NCBI RefSeq assembly: GCF_016937535.1 | Contig: NZ_JAFHKK010000015.1 | Location: forward strand, 1 to 60,224 | Origin: Sulfurospirillum tamanense | GTDB lineage: Bacteria > Campylobacterota > Campylobacteria > Campylobacterales > Campylobacteraceae | Reading direction: 5' to 3' | DNA length: 60,224 nucleotides | In this document: in pieces, positions 46,133 to 57,339 of the stretch | How positions within the stretch are numbered: position 1 is the stretch's first letter | Layout of the letters: the number at the start of each line of letters is the position of its first letter | Program-made: the position numbers and the translations under genes | Notes under the pieces: generated by a model | What the model was told of the DNA's origin: nothing | Database searches by the model: none | What the model saw: the letters and a program-made list of their open reading frames with translations, nothing else

Positions 46133-46646
46133 TGAAGCCCGCCGAATCGATAATTTTATTGGTTGAAACAAAGCGATAATACCCGTCGTTATCCAAGTAA
46201 AACACGGTATTTGAAGCATGAAAAATGGAGCGTAAAGGCGAGGCGAGCAAGAAATTATAAGTCTCTTTAGAAGGTGTTTTTCCATAAATTACTAAGGCAT
46301 TTTTTTCCATCACTACCCGCGAAAGGGTGATCTGGTCTGGCACTAAGTCAAAAAGGTTTTTAATACTTTCCCTCAAAATGTCATTGGAGGCATAAATGCC
46401 CTCAGCGATGGCTTTTTGATGCTCAATAAACGCAATTTGCGCTTCGCTAGATTCGATTTTAGCACGATACTCTTCTCGCAACTCCACAAGTTGGCGCGAT
46501 TGAGATTGAAAAGCGCCAATCTTGTACATAATAAAAAAATTAAACACAGCCATCAAAAAAAGCGTCAATCCAATGAATACCAACCAAATTTTAGAAAAAA
46601 GCGAAAACAGTGGTTTAGGCTTAGGGGCAATAAAACTGTAACTCAT
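46125..46646 (-). CDS. PilN-like inner-membrane protein
   Basis: 173 aa. N-terminal cytoplasmic tail (SYSFIAPKPKPLFSLF), one membrane helix (WLVFIGLTLFLMAVFNFFIMY), a coiled coil (LVELREEYRAKIESSEAQIAFIEHQKA), then a small domain with LFDLVPDQITLSRVVMEKNALVIYGKTPSKE that strongly recalls the PilN repeat. PilN links the PilM ring to PilO in type IV pilus and competence systems. ATGA overlap with the PilM-like gene. In this phylum such proteins can serve DNA uptake (Cts system) rather than pili. Confidence 0.62.
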   Translation of the reverse strand: MSYSFIAPKPKPLFSLFSKIWLVFIGLTLFLMAVFNFFIMYKIGAFQSQSRQLVELREEYRAKIESSEAQIAFIEHQKAIAEGIYASNDILRESIKNLFDLVPDQITLSRVVMEKNALVIYGKTPSKETYNFLLASPLRSIFHASNTVFYLDNDGYYRFVSTNKIIDSAGFNE

Positions 46647-47695
46647 AGCCTCACATCCTTTTGCGCCATTTCAAGCATCAGCTCCAGTGTCTTTATTTTT
46701 TGTAATTCAATACGCACCAACAGTTCATTTTCCAACATATCAAAAACCGTTTGACTCGTCTCGTAATTATCAAAAATCACAATATCTTCAATAAAGTCGC
46801 TTTCATAATTTGGGTTTTGATAAAACTCTTCAATAGAAGACTTGATGTATTTATACATAAGCATACTACGTCCAAACAAGGCCATAGAATGCTCTGAATC
46901 TTTGGCGCTTTTTTCCACATCTATATCCTGCAAGGAGCCCTCATCAAAGCTTTGTTCGCCATCCTCCTCATCTCTAACCATTGCTTCGACACTGTCCAAA
47001 TCATCCAAATCATCCAAGCTTTGGTAATCCTCTGTGTCGTCAATCTCATCGAGTTGAACAAGATTTTCAACCCCTTTTTCCTCTTCCGCCTCTTCCCATT
47101 CGTTTGGTTCTAGCCCATCATCTAGTTTTTGCTCTTCATCGCCCGTGGTGCGAAAGAAGGCACCAAAAAGCACTTTAGTGCCTTTGTAAATTGCGATAGC
47201 AAAAGAGTCTTGGTGGTTATACATGTAAAGGGTTGGGCGCGCTGGAAAACCCTCTTTTTTAACACATTTATGCAGAAGAACGAACGGCGAATAGAGCAAA
47301 TCAAGGCCTAGGTTATCAAACAAACCTTGTGCCCAATTAACTTCAATATAGGAGGCATACACAGACCAATCATCGTCCATTTTAATTTGACGTACGTGTT
47401 TTGCATCAACACTGTAGCGCCCAAATTCAGCAACATGCGCAGTGGGCACAACGCCCTGCCCCATAGCATCTAAAAAATAAGCCACATACATATCAAGGCA
47501 ATCTGCTTCCTTGTGTTTAATGTATTCTATAATCTTATAATCTAATCTATCGGGGTCTGGGTTATCAAACGCTGCTTCGTAGGTCCGCTTTGTTTTACCA
47601 TTTTTAATGACTTTTGCCAATAGGTGACATTGGCTATTTTCAATTACAACAGCAACAAAGAGGTTGGAAAAATAACGTTGAGGAACAAACGGCAT
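46643..47695 (-). CDS. PilM-position protein with long acidic insert
   Basis: 350 aa. Two folded-looking parts flank an extremely acidic, probably disordered stretch of about 85 residues (186-270), rich in Asp, Glu and Ser. It is first in an operon with the PilN-like and PilO-like genes, the place of the actin-like PilM; I do not see clear PilM ATP-binding motifs, so homology is a guess. GGAGAGAG precedes the ATG at 47695. A TACATGTA core (47220) encodes LYMYN. Confidence 0.45.
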   Translation of the reverse strand: MPFVPQRYFSNLFVAVVIENSQCHLLAKVIKNGKTKRTYEAAFDNPDPDRLDYKIIEYIKHKEADCLDMYVAYFLDAMGQGVVPTAHVAEFGRYSVDAKHVRQIKMDDDWSVYASYIEVNWAQGLFDNLGLDLLYSPFVLLHKCVKKEGFPARPTLYMYNHQDSFAIAIYKGTKVLFGAFFRTTGDEEQKLDDGLEPNEWEEAEEEKGVENLVQLDEIDDTEDYQSLDDLDDLDSVEAMVRDEEDGEQSFDEGSLQDIDVEKSAKDSEHSMALFGRSMLMYKYIKSSIEEFYQNPNYESDFIEDIVIFDNYETSQTVFDMLENELLVRIELQKIKTLELMLEMAQKDVRL

Positions 47696-47791
47696 CTCTC
47701 TCCTTTTGCAGACCACATCCCACCTCTTTTAAAAGGCGAATCGTTTAAGCATATGGTAAACTATTTTCCCTTAAGGGTAGCTCTAAACGCC

Positions 47792-48244
47792 CTAAAAAAG
47801 CTCCTTGTGAAGCTGTTTAAATTTTTTATACACAACTGCGGCTCGCTCTTGCAACCCCTCATCTGTCAAGGGCGTCGGAGAGAGGGCGGTGTATCCATCT
47901 ATCATAATTTCACACATAAGTTTAATACGACTGCGATCTGCATCACTTACCTCAGTTTTAGTGCTAATGGCATCAATTTGCGCCAAATATTGATTTCCTT
48001 GTGTGATGTAGGCTTCGTATTTTAGGGCGATGGTGCTTTGAGTAAGCACTGTAAAAGCCATCTTATTGTAAGAATCTTTAGCATAAGCACTGGCAGACAA
48101 TGCATTTGCTTTTGCATAGTCTCCCAAAAAATAATAGACCCTGCCCTGAATAGAGTCCTGATAAGAGCTATTAAGGGCAAAAAAAAGCGCGCTGAGCGCT
48201 AAAAGCAAAATCGCTCCAGCCATCACAACAACCCTAGAAAGCAT
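47792..48244 (-). CDS. Small anchored protein with possible TPR-like helices
   Basis: 150 aa. One N-terminal membrane helix (VVVMAGAILLLALSALFFAL) is followed by a helical domain with GRVYYFLGDYAKANALSASAYAKDSYNKMAF, which looks like a TPR-type helix pair. No named family recognised. It overlaps the acyltransferase gene by 11 bp and precedes the Pil-like trio after a 96-nt gap. Function unknown. Confidence 0.65.
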   Translation of the reverse strand: MLSRVVVMAGAILLLALSALFFALNSSYQDSIQGRVYYFLGDYAKANALSASAYAKDSYNKMAFTVLTQSTIALKYEAYITQGNQYLAQIDAISTKTEVSDADRSRIKLMCEIMIDGYTALSPTPLTDEGLQERAAVVYKKFKQLHKELF

Positions 48245-48860
48245 GGCGCATCAACCTTTCACGAAGTATTGCTTTGGCTTTGTCTTTTGAAAGCCCTTTT
48301 ACCTCAAAAGGCTCTCCAATAAAAAACTCTATTGTTGAAAAGGGCTTGGGAAGAAACATTTTATCCCAACTTTTAAATTGCCAAACTTTTGAAGCGCGGC
48401 AATTAATGGTCACAATAGGGGCATTGTTTCGGGAAGACAAAGCCACCACACCTTCAGCAACAAAATGGCGCGGTCCTCTTGGTCCATCGGGCGTCACCGC
48501 CACATCACTACCTTGTTGCATCGTTCGAAATGCCTCCTTTAAAACACCAACTGCTCCTCTACTAGAGCTCCCTCGTAGCGTTTTAATGCCTAATCTTGAG
48601 ACAATCTTAGCTAATATTTCCCCATCCTTGTGTTGGCTAACGATAATTGCCAATGAGCGGTTTTTGGGAAAAAACCGCTGATAAAACACAGGCATCATAA
48701 CCAACTCTCCATGCCATAGAGCAAACACGCAAGGGGTTGCCAAAGGCCTCCACTCCCCCTTTAACTTTACTTTACATGTAAAGGTGATTAGACGCAACAC
48801 GTTTATAAAAACAAACGGCGCAATCGCTAGCAAAAAGGATCGAAGAAAGCGTTTACGCAA
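48234..48860 (-). CDS. Lysophospholipid acyltransferase-like protein (DUF374)
   Basis: 208 aa. An N-terminal hydrophobic segment is followed by [15 protein letters not shown] with the acyltransferase-like His, [19 protein letters not shown] and [10 protein letters not shown], the pattern of the DUF374/LPLAT group. Probably modifies a lipid at the inner membrane; a lipid A or Kdo-linked role is known for some relatives, but substrate is unclear here. A TTACATGTAA copy (48772-48781) encodes FTCK. Confidence 0.8.
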   Translation of the reverse strand: MRKRFLRSFLLAIAPFVFINVLRLITFTCKVKLKGEWRPLATPCVFALWHGELVMMPVFYQRFFPKNRSLAIIVSQHKDGEILAKIVSRLGIKTLRGSSSRGAVGVLKEAFRTMQQGSDVAVTPDGPRGPRHFVAEGVVALSSRNNAPIVTINCRASKVWQFKSWDKMFLPKPFSTIEFFIGEPFEVKGLSKDKAKAILRERLMRHAF

Positions 48861-50160
48861 CCACTTCCCCGTACAAGACCAAGCGTCTCGGATTGGTAAT
48901 GCGCACCAATGAAGTTACCCCAAGAAGCGAAGCATCCCCTGGGGCTTGCACTAAAAAATTACTAAAGCTTCTACCCGCTAGCATGCCCTCTTCACGCGCT
49001 TCCTCCCAATACACTTGCATCTGCTTACCAAGCTGCGCCCCAGCAATCTCATCCAAAATCTGCTCATGTCGTCCTTGCAAACGCGCAAGACGCGCTGAGG
49101 CAACCTCTGAAGCAATAGCGCCTTCCATGGTTGCAGCTTTGGTAAGTGGGCGCGGAGAATATTTAAAGGAGAACATCTGCTCAAAACGTACTTTTTCTAG
49201 CACATCCATTGTCTCTTCAAAATCAGCCTCACTCTCCCCAGGAAACGCCACAATCACATCGGTACTAATAGCAACATCAGGGACCATTTGGCGAAGTTTC
49301 ATGGCGCGGTCCAAAAACCACTCCTTGGTGTATCCTCGCTTCATTTGGTTTAAAATATGGGTCGAGCCACTTTGCAATGGCATGTGCATGGACTTACAGA
49401 TTTTCGGATTTGAAGCAAACACTTCCAAAAATTCATCATCCATATGTAACGGATGGGGCGAAGTAAAGCGAATGCGCTCAACTCCCACCACTTCGCTCAC
49501 GCGTGTCAATAAGCCTGAAAAGTTTATTTTTGGCTCATTACCACTAAAACGGCGACCATAGTTGTTGACATTTTGCCCTAAAAGAAAAATTTCCTTTGCT
49601 CCCTTTGCCGCAGCTTTTTCCACTTCTGCCACAATCAACGCAGTAGGAATAGAAATCTCTTCGCCGCGGGTGTGGGGAACAATGCAATACGTACATTGCT
49701 TATCGCACCCGATAGAAATATTCACATACGCCTTGTGTGTAGAGTGACGAAAATCACTAAAAGCATAGGTGCTTTCATCATAATCAATATCCACATCCAT
49801 AAATTTAGACGTGCGCACTGCTTTGGTGATTTTAGAGACATTACGCGCCCCCAACACAAAATCCACTGCAGGCGCACGACGAAAAATCTCTGCGCCCAAG
49901 TGACTTGCAGTACACCCGCATACTCCAATTTTTGCACCTGCTTTTTTATGCTTAGCAAAGGCGCCAATTTCAGAGAAAAGCTTGTGTACGGGCTTTTCGC
50001 GCACACTGCAGGTATTGATAACAATAACATCTGCTTCTTCTGCGCTGGTAGTCAATGTATAAGCTTCGTCCTTATTAAGCTCTGCAATCATGTGCTCCGA
50101 ATCACGCACATTCATGGCACAGCCCAGTGTCTCGATAAAAAGTTTTTTAGTTTCTTGCAT
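48853..50160 (-). CDS. miaB: tRNA-2-methylthio-N6-dimethylallyladenosine synthase
   Basis: 435 aa. First Fe-S cluster cysteines C14, C51 and one of CGC (81-83); radical-SAM motif CDKQCTYC (C152, C156, C159); [13 protein letters not shown] and PHTRGEE are MiaB-specific; a TRAM domain closes the protein. Adds a methylthio group to i6A37 in tRNA. Overlaps the acyltransferase gene by 8 bp and shares a base with the upstream small gene (TAATG). Confidence 0.94.
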   Translation of the reverse strand: MQETKKLFIETLGCAMNVRDSEHMIAELNKDEAYTLTTSAEEADVIVINTCSVREKPVHKLFSEIGAFAKHKKAGAKIGVCGCTASHLGAEIFRRAPAVDFVLGARNVSKITKAVRTSKFMDVDIDYDESTYAFSDFRHSTHKAYVNISIGCDKQCTYCIVPHTRGEEISIPTALIVAEVEKAAAKGAKEIFLLGQNVNNYGRRFSGNEPKINFSGLLTRVSEVVGVERIRFTSPHPLHMDDEFLEVFASNPKICKSMHMPLQSGSTHILNQMKRGYTKEWFLDRAMKLRQMVPDVAISTDVIVAFPGESEADFEETMDVLEKVRFEQMFSFKYSPRPLTKAATMEGAIASEVASARLARLQGRHEQILDEIAGAQLGKQMQVYWEEAREEGMLAGRSFSNFLVQAPGDASLLGVTSLVRITNPRRLVLYGEVVA

Positions 50161-50402
50161 TAGAGAATGTGAACCTCGTACATGTAATCGCCCTCATCCA
50201 GTCCATACTTGACCTCACGCAAGTAAACACTAAAGTCTTTTGCCTCAAAGTACTCCACTAATGCCACAAGATCCTTGTGTGTGTTTTCCTTATCAAAATA
50301 AAAAATCTTTTGACCGTCTTTTAGGAGGATTTCTTCAATCTTGTCGAGTTGAATGGGTCGCGGTTTCGCATTGATAGTGTTGCGTGCAAGTTTTAATTCC
50401 AT
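50160..50402 (-). CDS. HP0268-like small protein
   Basis: 80 aa. The pattern [47 protein letters not shown] and YMYEVHIL aligns by eye with Helicobacter pylori HP0268, which also lies beside miaB. HP0268 has been reported as a small nuclease (nicking and RNA cleavage), which I recall rather than verify. Coupled to miaB by TAATG. Divergent from nusA across a 191-bp gap. Confidence 0.75.
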   Translation of the reverse strand: MELKLARNTINAKPRPIQLDKIEEILLKDGQKIFYFDKENTHKDLVALVEYFEAKDFSVYLREVKYGLDEGDYMYEVHIL

Positions 50403-50511
50403 GGGTTCCTCTTTTGATTATCTCTCCCGCGTTTTAAACGCAGGATATCGTAGATAGTCTAACATCATTTCAATAAATATCTTATTAAAGTTAACCAAAG
50501 CCCCGTTTGAG

Positions 50512-50517
50512 TATAAT
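50512..50517 (+). promoter_or_regulatory. -10 box of nusA
   Basis: TATAAT about 77 bp before the nusA GTG, in the 191-bp intergenic region shared with the HP0268-like gene. A weak -35 (TTAACC, 15-bp spacer) precedes it. Nothing else recognisable lies in this gap. Confidence 0.5.
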
Positions 50518-50593
50518 ACCCCTCTTCGTGGCAATCAAACCTCACACCTCATCTTGACGTTCGTATTGCAACATTTTCAATTAAGGAAAAACT

Positions 50594-51712
50594 GTGGAAA
50601 AAATCGTTGATATCATTGAGTCTATCGCCAATGAAAAAGGGTTAAAGATAGAAGAAGTGAAAGCGACTGTTGCGCTTGCTATGGCAAAAACTGCTAAGCG
50701 AGTTTATGGCGAAGAATACGAATATGATGCCATTATTGATGAAAAGAAAAAAACACTCTCCTTGTTTCAAAAAGTCATTGTTGTTTCCCCAGAAGACGAG
50801 CGCCTTGAAACATCAAAAGAAAAATACATCGCCTTAGCACAAGCCAAAGAAATTGACCCCGATATTGAAATTGGCGATGAACTTACTTATGAACTGCCGC
50901 TTGATAACCTCGGTAGAACTGCCGCAGCGACACTGCAACGAGAATTAGAATTCCATATTCAACGCTTATTGGAAACAAAAATTTTTGAAAAATACCAAAA
51001 CATGATGGGGAAAAGTGTGTTTGGTTCTGTAGTGCGTATTGATAATGAAGAAAATACGTACATTGAAATTGATGAGGTCAGGGCAGTACTTTCTCGCAAA
51101 AACCGCATCAAGGGTGAAAAATTTAAAGTGGGAAATGTGGTCAAAAGCGTCATTAAGAAAGTCTATGTCGATAAAACCCATGGCATTCGCGTGGAACTTT
51201 CCCGCACCGCCCCCAAATTTCTTGAATCTTTACTCGCCCTTGAGGTTCCCGAAATCGCCGATGAACTAGTCATTATTAATAAGTCGGCCAGAATCCCAGG
51301 CGAGCGTGCCAAAGTGGCGCTCACCTCCATCCACCCTAATGTCGACGCCGTGGGCGCAACCGTAGGAACCAAAGGTGTACGTATTAATGCCGTAAGCAAA
51401 GAGCTTCATGGTGAAAATATTGACTGCATCGAGTACTCCTCTATTCCCGAGATTTTTATCGCAAGGGCCTTGTCCCCCGCTATTATCAGTAGCGTAAAAA
51501 TGGAAGGAGATTCCAAAGCAATTGTAACCCTTCAAAGCGACCAAAAATCTAAAGCTATCGGAAAAAATGGTATTAATATTCGTCTTGCTTCTATGTTGTG
51601 CGGCATAGATATTGAATTGAATGAAATCGGCGGCGTTCGCCCTGATGGTGAAGAGAGTAAAGAACCAAAAGAAGCCCTTAAAGACTTGCGTGCCCTTTTT
51701 GGCGAAAGTTAA
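50594..51712 (+). CDS. nusA: Transcription termination/antitermination factor NusA
   Basis: 372 aa. An N-terminal RNAP-binding domain (VDIIESIANEKGLKIEEV) is followed by an S1 domain (about 130-195), then KH1 and KH2 (ARIPGERAKVALTSIHPNVDAVGATVGTKGVR and AIGKNGINIRLASMLCGIDIEL). It lacks the C-terminal acidic repeats of E. coli NusA, as usual for this phylum. GTG start after AAGGAAAA. The last 4 bp overlap the convergent permease gene. Confidence 0.93.
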   Translation: MEKIVDIIESIANEKGLKIEEVKATVALAMAKTAKRVYGEEYEYDAIIDEKKKTLSLFQKVIVVSPEDERLETSKEKYIALAQAKEIDPDIEIGDELTYELPLDNLGRTAAATLQRELEFHIQRLLETKIFEKYQNMMGKSVFGSVVRIDNEENTYIEIDEVRAVLSRKNRIKGEKFKVGNVVKSVIKKVYVDKTHGIRVELSRTAPKFLESLLALEVPEIADELVIINKSARIPGERAKVALTSIHPNVDAVGATVGTKGVRINAVSKELHGENIDCIEYSSIPEIFIARALSPAIISSVKMEGDSKAIVTLQSDQKSKAIGKNGINIRLASMLCGIDIELNEIGGVRPDGEESKEPKEALKDLRALFGES

Positions 51713-52677
51713 GCCCGTGCGCGTTTAAAATGTGGATTGAGTTTTAAAAGAACAATATCTGCTATCATATTTCCAAACAGTGTCAAAAGCGCCCCGATAA
51801 TGAGAATCCCCATGATTACGGGATAATCACGGCTCAGGGCGCTTTGGTAAAACAAGAGTCCCATCCCATTTATAGAAAAAATTGATTCTAAAATAACACT
51901 GCCTCCGATAAGCCCAGGCAAAGAGAGTCCAAGCAGTGTCACCACGGGTGGCGAGAGATTAGGCAAAAGGTAAAAGCGCAACAAACGCCACCCCTTAATA
52001 CCTCGTGTTTTAGCAAAAAATATATAATCACTTTTTAAAATTTCAACACTCAAGCTACGCACATACAGCGTTAAGCTTCCCACGCCCGTTATCACAACCA
52101 CACCAATAGGCAACACCAAATGCCATGCAAAATCTAGCCAATACCGTACCCCTTCTTGAGCATCTACTGAATGAAGTCCTGCGATAGGAAACCAACCCAA
52201 TTTCACACTAAAAACAAGCACCAATAAAAGTGCCAAATAAAAAGAGGGCATAGCATAGCTTACCAAAGAGGCTTGCGTAATAGTGCGGTCTGCTGTTTTT
52301 TCCTGCCGCATTGCCGCCAAAATTCCAAAAAAAAGCGAAAGCATAAACACTAGCACCATACTGATGATATTTAGTGTTAATGTAATAGGGAGCCGTTGCA
52401 AAATCTCTTCTTTGACCGTTTTTCCACTCGCAAAAGAGATACCAAAATCCAATTGCGCCACCGCCACAATCCATGAAAAAAATTGTTGCCACAAGGGCTT
52501 ATCTAAGCCATACACGCGCTTGAGTTGCTCTAAAGATTCAGGGGTAATATTGGGGTTCAAATCCCCGCTAGCAAAAAAAGAGTTTGGGGCTAAATGAATT
52601 GCCCCAAAGGAGATAATTGCGATTAAAACCAACATTCCTGCTACATAAAATCCTTTGCGCAGCAAGAAAGGTAACAT
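51709..52677 (-). CDS. Peptide/nickel-type ABC transporter permease (DppB-like)
   Basis: 322 aa with six membrane helices. The N-terminal signature FGAIHLAPNSFF and ESLEQLKRVYGLDKPLWQQFFSW is typical of DppB/OppB, as is the EAA-type loop SDYIFFAKTRGIKGWRLLRFYLLPNL. Channel-forming subunit of an oligopeptide or metal-complex importer. No DppC, ATPase or binding protein is adjacent, so it is either an orphan or its partners are elsewhere. Sits 1 nt after the fabI stop region on the same strand. Confidence 0.87.
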   Translation of the reverse strand: MLPFLLRKGFYVAGMLVLIAIISFGAIHLAPNSFFASGDLNPNITPESLEQLKRVYGLDKPLWQQFFSWIVAVAQLDFGISFASGKTVKEEILQRLPITLTLNIISMVLVFMLSLFFGILAAMRQEKTADRTITQASLVSYAMPSFYLALLLVLVFSVKLGWFPIAGLHSVDAQEGVRYWLDFAWHLVLPIGVVVITGVGSLTLYVRSLSVEILKSDYIFFAKTRGIKGWRLLRFYLLPNLSPPVVTLLGLSLPGLIGGSVILESIFSINGMGLLFYQSALSRDYPVIMGILIIGALLTLFGNMIADIVLLKLNPHFKRARA

Positions 52678-54190
<1,513 letters not shown>

Positions 54191-54194
<4 letters not shown>

Positions 54195-55399
54195 TCAGGC
54201 TTCTTTAGGCGCAAAGGTCTCACCCCGGGAAGTTCTTTGCCCTCAATCAGTTCCAAACTTGCACCACCTCCTGTTGAGATAAAGGTCATCTCATCTGCGT
54301 CCCCTGCGCGCGCCACCACGTCTGCCGTATCGCCTCCACCCACTACGGTTGTAGCGTGTGCTTCAGCGATAGCATGGGACATTTTGATGCTTCCTTTGGA
54401 AAATTTTTCAATCTCAAAAACACCCATGGGGCCATTCCAAAGAATTGTTTGGGCGTCACTTAGGGCTTCGCGGAACAGTCGCATGGAAGCAGGCCCAATG
54501 TCAAGCCCCATCCATCCATGGGGAATCTCTTGAGTGGTGACAAACTTCATTGTCGCATCTTTGGTACACGTTTGGGCCGCAACCACGTCCACGGGAAGGT
54601 AAAATTTTACCCCGAGGCGCTTAGCTTCTTCCATGATTTTTTTGGCCTCTTCAATCAACTCATCTTCCACAAGAGAATTGCCCACATCAATGCCTTGCGC
54701 TTTCAAAAAGGTAAATGCCATACCCCCACCCACGATGATTTTGTCAACACGGTGTATGAGATTATGCAAAGCCTGAAGCTTGCCACTCACCTTGCTGCCA
54801 CCCACAACAGCAACAAAAGGACGCGTGGGACGCTTGAGGAGATTTTGGGAGAATTGAATCTCTTTTTGGAGCAAAAAGCCTGCTGCTTTTTTATCTTCTT
54901 CAAAAAAGGTAGTAATTGCCTCCACTGAAGTGTGCGCGCGGTGGCAGACTCCAAAAGCGTCGTTGATATAAACTTCACCAAATGCCGCAAGTGCTTTGGC
55001 AAGCGCTATGTCATTTTTAGTTTCCCCTTTTTCAAAACGTAGGTTTTCCAAAAGTACAATACCACCAGGCGCAAGTGCGGCGACTTTAGCTTGCGCGTCC
55101 GCACCAATCACATCGTTAGCAAACACAATATCATCTCTACCCAGCAATCGACGCAAGCGTTTTGCTACAGGCAAAAGAGAGTGTTTTTCATCACGGCCTT
55201 CTTTGGGGCGCCCCAAGTGGCTTGCCAATACCAAAGAACACCCTTGATCCAAACAATACCGAATCGTAGGAATAGCAGAACTCACACGGCGGTCATCAGT
55301 AATGTTCATAAACCCGTCCAAAGGTACGTTGAAATCGCACCGAATAAACACCTTTTTTCCTGCAATATCAATGTCTTTAATAGAACGAATGCCCGACAT
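54191..55399 (-). CDS. pgk: Phosphoglycerate kinase
   Basis: 402 aa. RCDFNVPLD near 19-27, [17 protein letters not shown], the hinge region, GGSKVSGKL, and the C-terminal nucleotide site [11 protein letters not shown] and [15 protein letters not shown]. Converts 1,3-bisphosphoglycerate and ADP to 3-phosphoglycerate and ATP. Starts 9 nt after gap. Confidence 0.96.
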
Positions 55400-55408
55400 C
55401 GTACCCCC

Positions 55409-56407
55409 TTATTTGCTTACATGTAAAGCCATCTCAACCAGCCTCACCGAATAACCCCACTCATTGTCATACCACGCCATAATTTTTACCATATCCCCAT
55501 CAATCACCTGCGTCAAATCTGCTGCTACGACAGAGCTAAAAGGTGAGGTTTGAAAATCTTGGCTCACGCGGTACTCTTCATCTACCAGCAAAATGCCCGC
55601 CAATTCATTTTGTGCTTTTACTTTAAGTAAAGCGTTAATCTCTTCCTTGGTGGTCGTTTTACCCACAAGCACGTTTAAGTCCACCATGGAAACATTAGGG
55701 GTTGGGACGCGCACGCTTTGGCCATGCATTTTACCTTTGAGCTGTGGCAGCACAAGGCCAATGGCTTTGGCCGCACCGGTTGTGGTAGGAATCATGTTAA
55801 TCGCTGCTGCGCGCGCGCGGCGAAGGTCTTTAGCGTGTTTAACATCCAAAATATTTTGATCGTTAGTGTACGCATGGATAGTGGTCATAAGACCTTTTTT
55901 AATCCCAAATGCATCATCTAGCACCTTGGCAATGGGGCCCAAGCAGTTGGTCGTACAGCTAGCATTAGAAACAATGGCTTGACCTTGGTATTCGTGGGCA
56001 TTAACTCCAAGCACAAAGGTCGGAGTGTCGTCTTTTGCTGGTGCTGACATAACCACGCGCTTGACGCCACTATCAATAAACACTTGCGCCTTTTCTTGGG
56101 TCAAAAATGCACCTGTGCACTCAAGCACCACATCCACACCAAGAGCGGCAAAAGGAAGCTCTTTAGGATCGCGGGTAGAAAACATTTGCACCACGGTGCC
56201 ACCTAGTTGCAAACGGTCATTTTCCAGCAGTGCCACTTCACCCTCAAACGTACCGTGTACGCTGTCGTATTTTAGAAGTTGCTTGGTCATGGCACGATCT
56301 GCTGTGTCGTTAACTGCTACCAGCTCCACATCGTCTCGCCCTGCAATAATGCGTGCCACACATCGCCCGATGCGTCCAAATCCGTTGATTGCTACTTTTA
56401 AAGCCAT
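55409..56407 (-). CDS. gap: Glyceraldehyde-3-phosphate dehydrogenase
   Basis: 332 aa. NGFGRIGR (8-15), catalytic C151 in SNASCTTNCLGP, and the C-terminal WYDNEWGYSVRLVEMA. VNDTADRAM after the second strand lacks the usual Asp-Leu NAD-specific context, so coenzyme preference is open. First gene of the glycolytic operon; AAAAGGAA precedes the ATG. A TTACATGTAA copy at 55417-55426 encodes the last residues ALHVSK before the stop. Confidence 0.94.
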   Translation of the reverse strand: MALKVAINGFGRIGRCVARIIAGRDDVELVAVNDTADRAMTKQLLKYDSVHGTFEGEVALLENDRLQLGGTVVQMFSTRDPKELPFAALGVDVVLECTGAFLTQEKAQVFIDSGVKRVVMSAPAKDDTPTFVLGVNAHEYQGQAIVSNASCTTNCLGPIAKVLDDAFGIKKGLMTTIHAYTNDQNILDVKHAKDLRRARAAAINMIPTTTGAAKAIGLVLPQLKGKMHGQSVRVPTPNVSMVDLNVLVGKTTTKEEINALLKVKAQNELAGILLVDEEYRVSQDFQTSPFSSVVAADLTQVIDGDMVKIMAWYDNEWGYSVRLVEMALHVSK

Positions 56408-56421
56408 GTCGTTCCTTTTGG

Positions 56422-56428
56422 TATAATA
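56422..56428. promoter_or_regulatory. Overlapping -10 boxes for gap and nadD-rsfS
   Basis: TATAATA reads as TATAAT rightwards (56422-56427, for nadD-rsfS) and as TATTAT leftwards (56423-56428, for gap). The 68-bp divergent gap has no clear -35 on either side. Competition between the two directions is possible. Confidence 0.45.
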
Positions 56429-56475
56429 CGCGTAAAATGCGACATTCTAGCAAAATCGAGGTTAAAGAATCGTAA

Positions 56476-57339
56476 ATGAAACTTGCTATTTTTGGTGGCT
56501 CTTTTGATCCCCCGCACACAGGCCATGAAGCCATCATTACCGCTGCTTTAAAGCACCTAACCCCTGATCTTCTTGTGGTCGTTCCCACGTGGCTAAACCC
56601 TTTTAAAACCGCCGTAAGTGCACCTGCTAACTTACGCTTGGCGTGGGTGCATAAAGCGTGGGGCCACTTACCACATGTAGAAATTTGCCCTTTTGAAGTA
56701 GAGCAAGCGCGTGCTGTGCCTAGCATCGAGACAGTGAAGCACCTCTGTAGCACCTACCAACCTAGCCATATTTTTCTCATTATCGGGGAAGATAATCTAG
56801 CCTCACTTGGCACATGGAACAGTTTCCAAGAACTTTCGCGCTTGGTGGAGTTTGTCGTTGCCACGCGAGGCGGAAAACTAAAGACTTCCTTGAAAAAATT
56901 GTCTATAAATGTTACTATCTCATCCTCAAAACTTCGGGAACACCTCGACGCGTCAAAGCTACCCAAACCGATTGTTGTTGACGTACTGAATTACTACCAC
57001 ACAAGGAAACCAATGAAAGAGCGCATTGAGCGTATCGTCGCACTGCTTGACGACAAAAAAGCAGAAAATATCCAAGTTTTTGATATGCACGGGAAAGAGT
57101 ATTTTGTTGAACAAGTGGTGATTGCCACAACCCTAGGCGAGCGTCACGGCGCATCACTTTTGGACGAATTGCGAGAAGTGCTTAAGCCTTTGGGAGAAGA
57201 GTTTTTACATGTAGACCCAGCAAGTGAATGGGTTGTTGTGGACTTGGGCGATATTCTAGTGCACCTGATGACACCTGCTTACCGCGCGCGTTATAACCTC
57301 GAAGAGTTTTTAAGCGATTTTGAACGACAAAAGATGTAG
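56476..57339 (+). CDS. nadD-rsfS: In-frame fusion: NadD nicotinate-nucleotide adenylyltransferase - RsfS ribosome silencing factor
   Basis: 287-aa continuous frame. Residues 1-179 are NadD: GGSFDPPHTGHEAI with the HxGH motif, WLNPFK, IIGEDNL and ISSSKLREHLD. Residues 180-287 are RsfS (DUF143): MKERIERIVALLDDKKAENI, then DFVIATT-like VVIATTLGERH, and the C-terminal WVVVDLGDILVHLMTPAYRARYNLEE. In relatives these are two adjacent genes (Cj1404/Cj1405 from memory). Here no stop codon separates them, but an internal ATG at 57013 follows AAGGA with 6-nt spacing, so free RsfS (108 aa) may also be made. NadD makes deamido-NAD; RsfS blocks ribosomal subunit joining. Confidence 0.88.
   Translation: MKLAIFGGSFDPPHTGHEAIITAALKHLTPDLLVVVPTWLNPFKTAVSAPANLRLAWVHKAWGHLPHVEICPFEVEQARAVPSIETVKHLCSTYQPSHIFLIIGEDNLASLGTWNSFQELSRLVEFVVATRGGKLKTSLKKLSINVTISSSKLREHLDASKLPKPIVVDVLNYYHTRKPMKERIERIVALLDDKKAENIQVFDMHGKEYFVEQVVIATTLGERHGASLLDELREVLKPLGEEFLHVDPASEWVVVDLGDILVHLMTPAYRARYNLEEFLSDFERQKM

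Noticed and set aside
47624-48025. 133-codon open frame on the + strand across the PilM-like start and the next gene
   Set aside because: It is antisense to two better-supported genes, lacks a ribosome-binding site, and its product shows no coherent motif.
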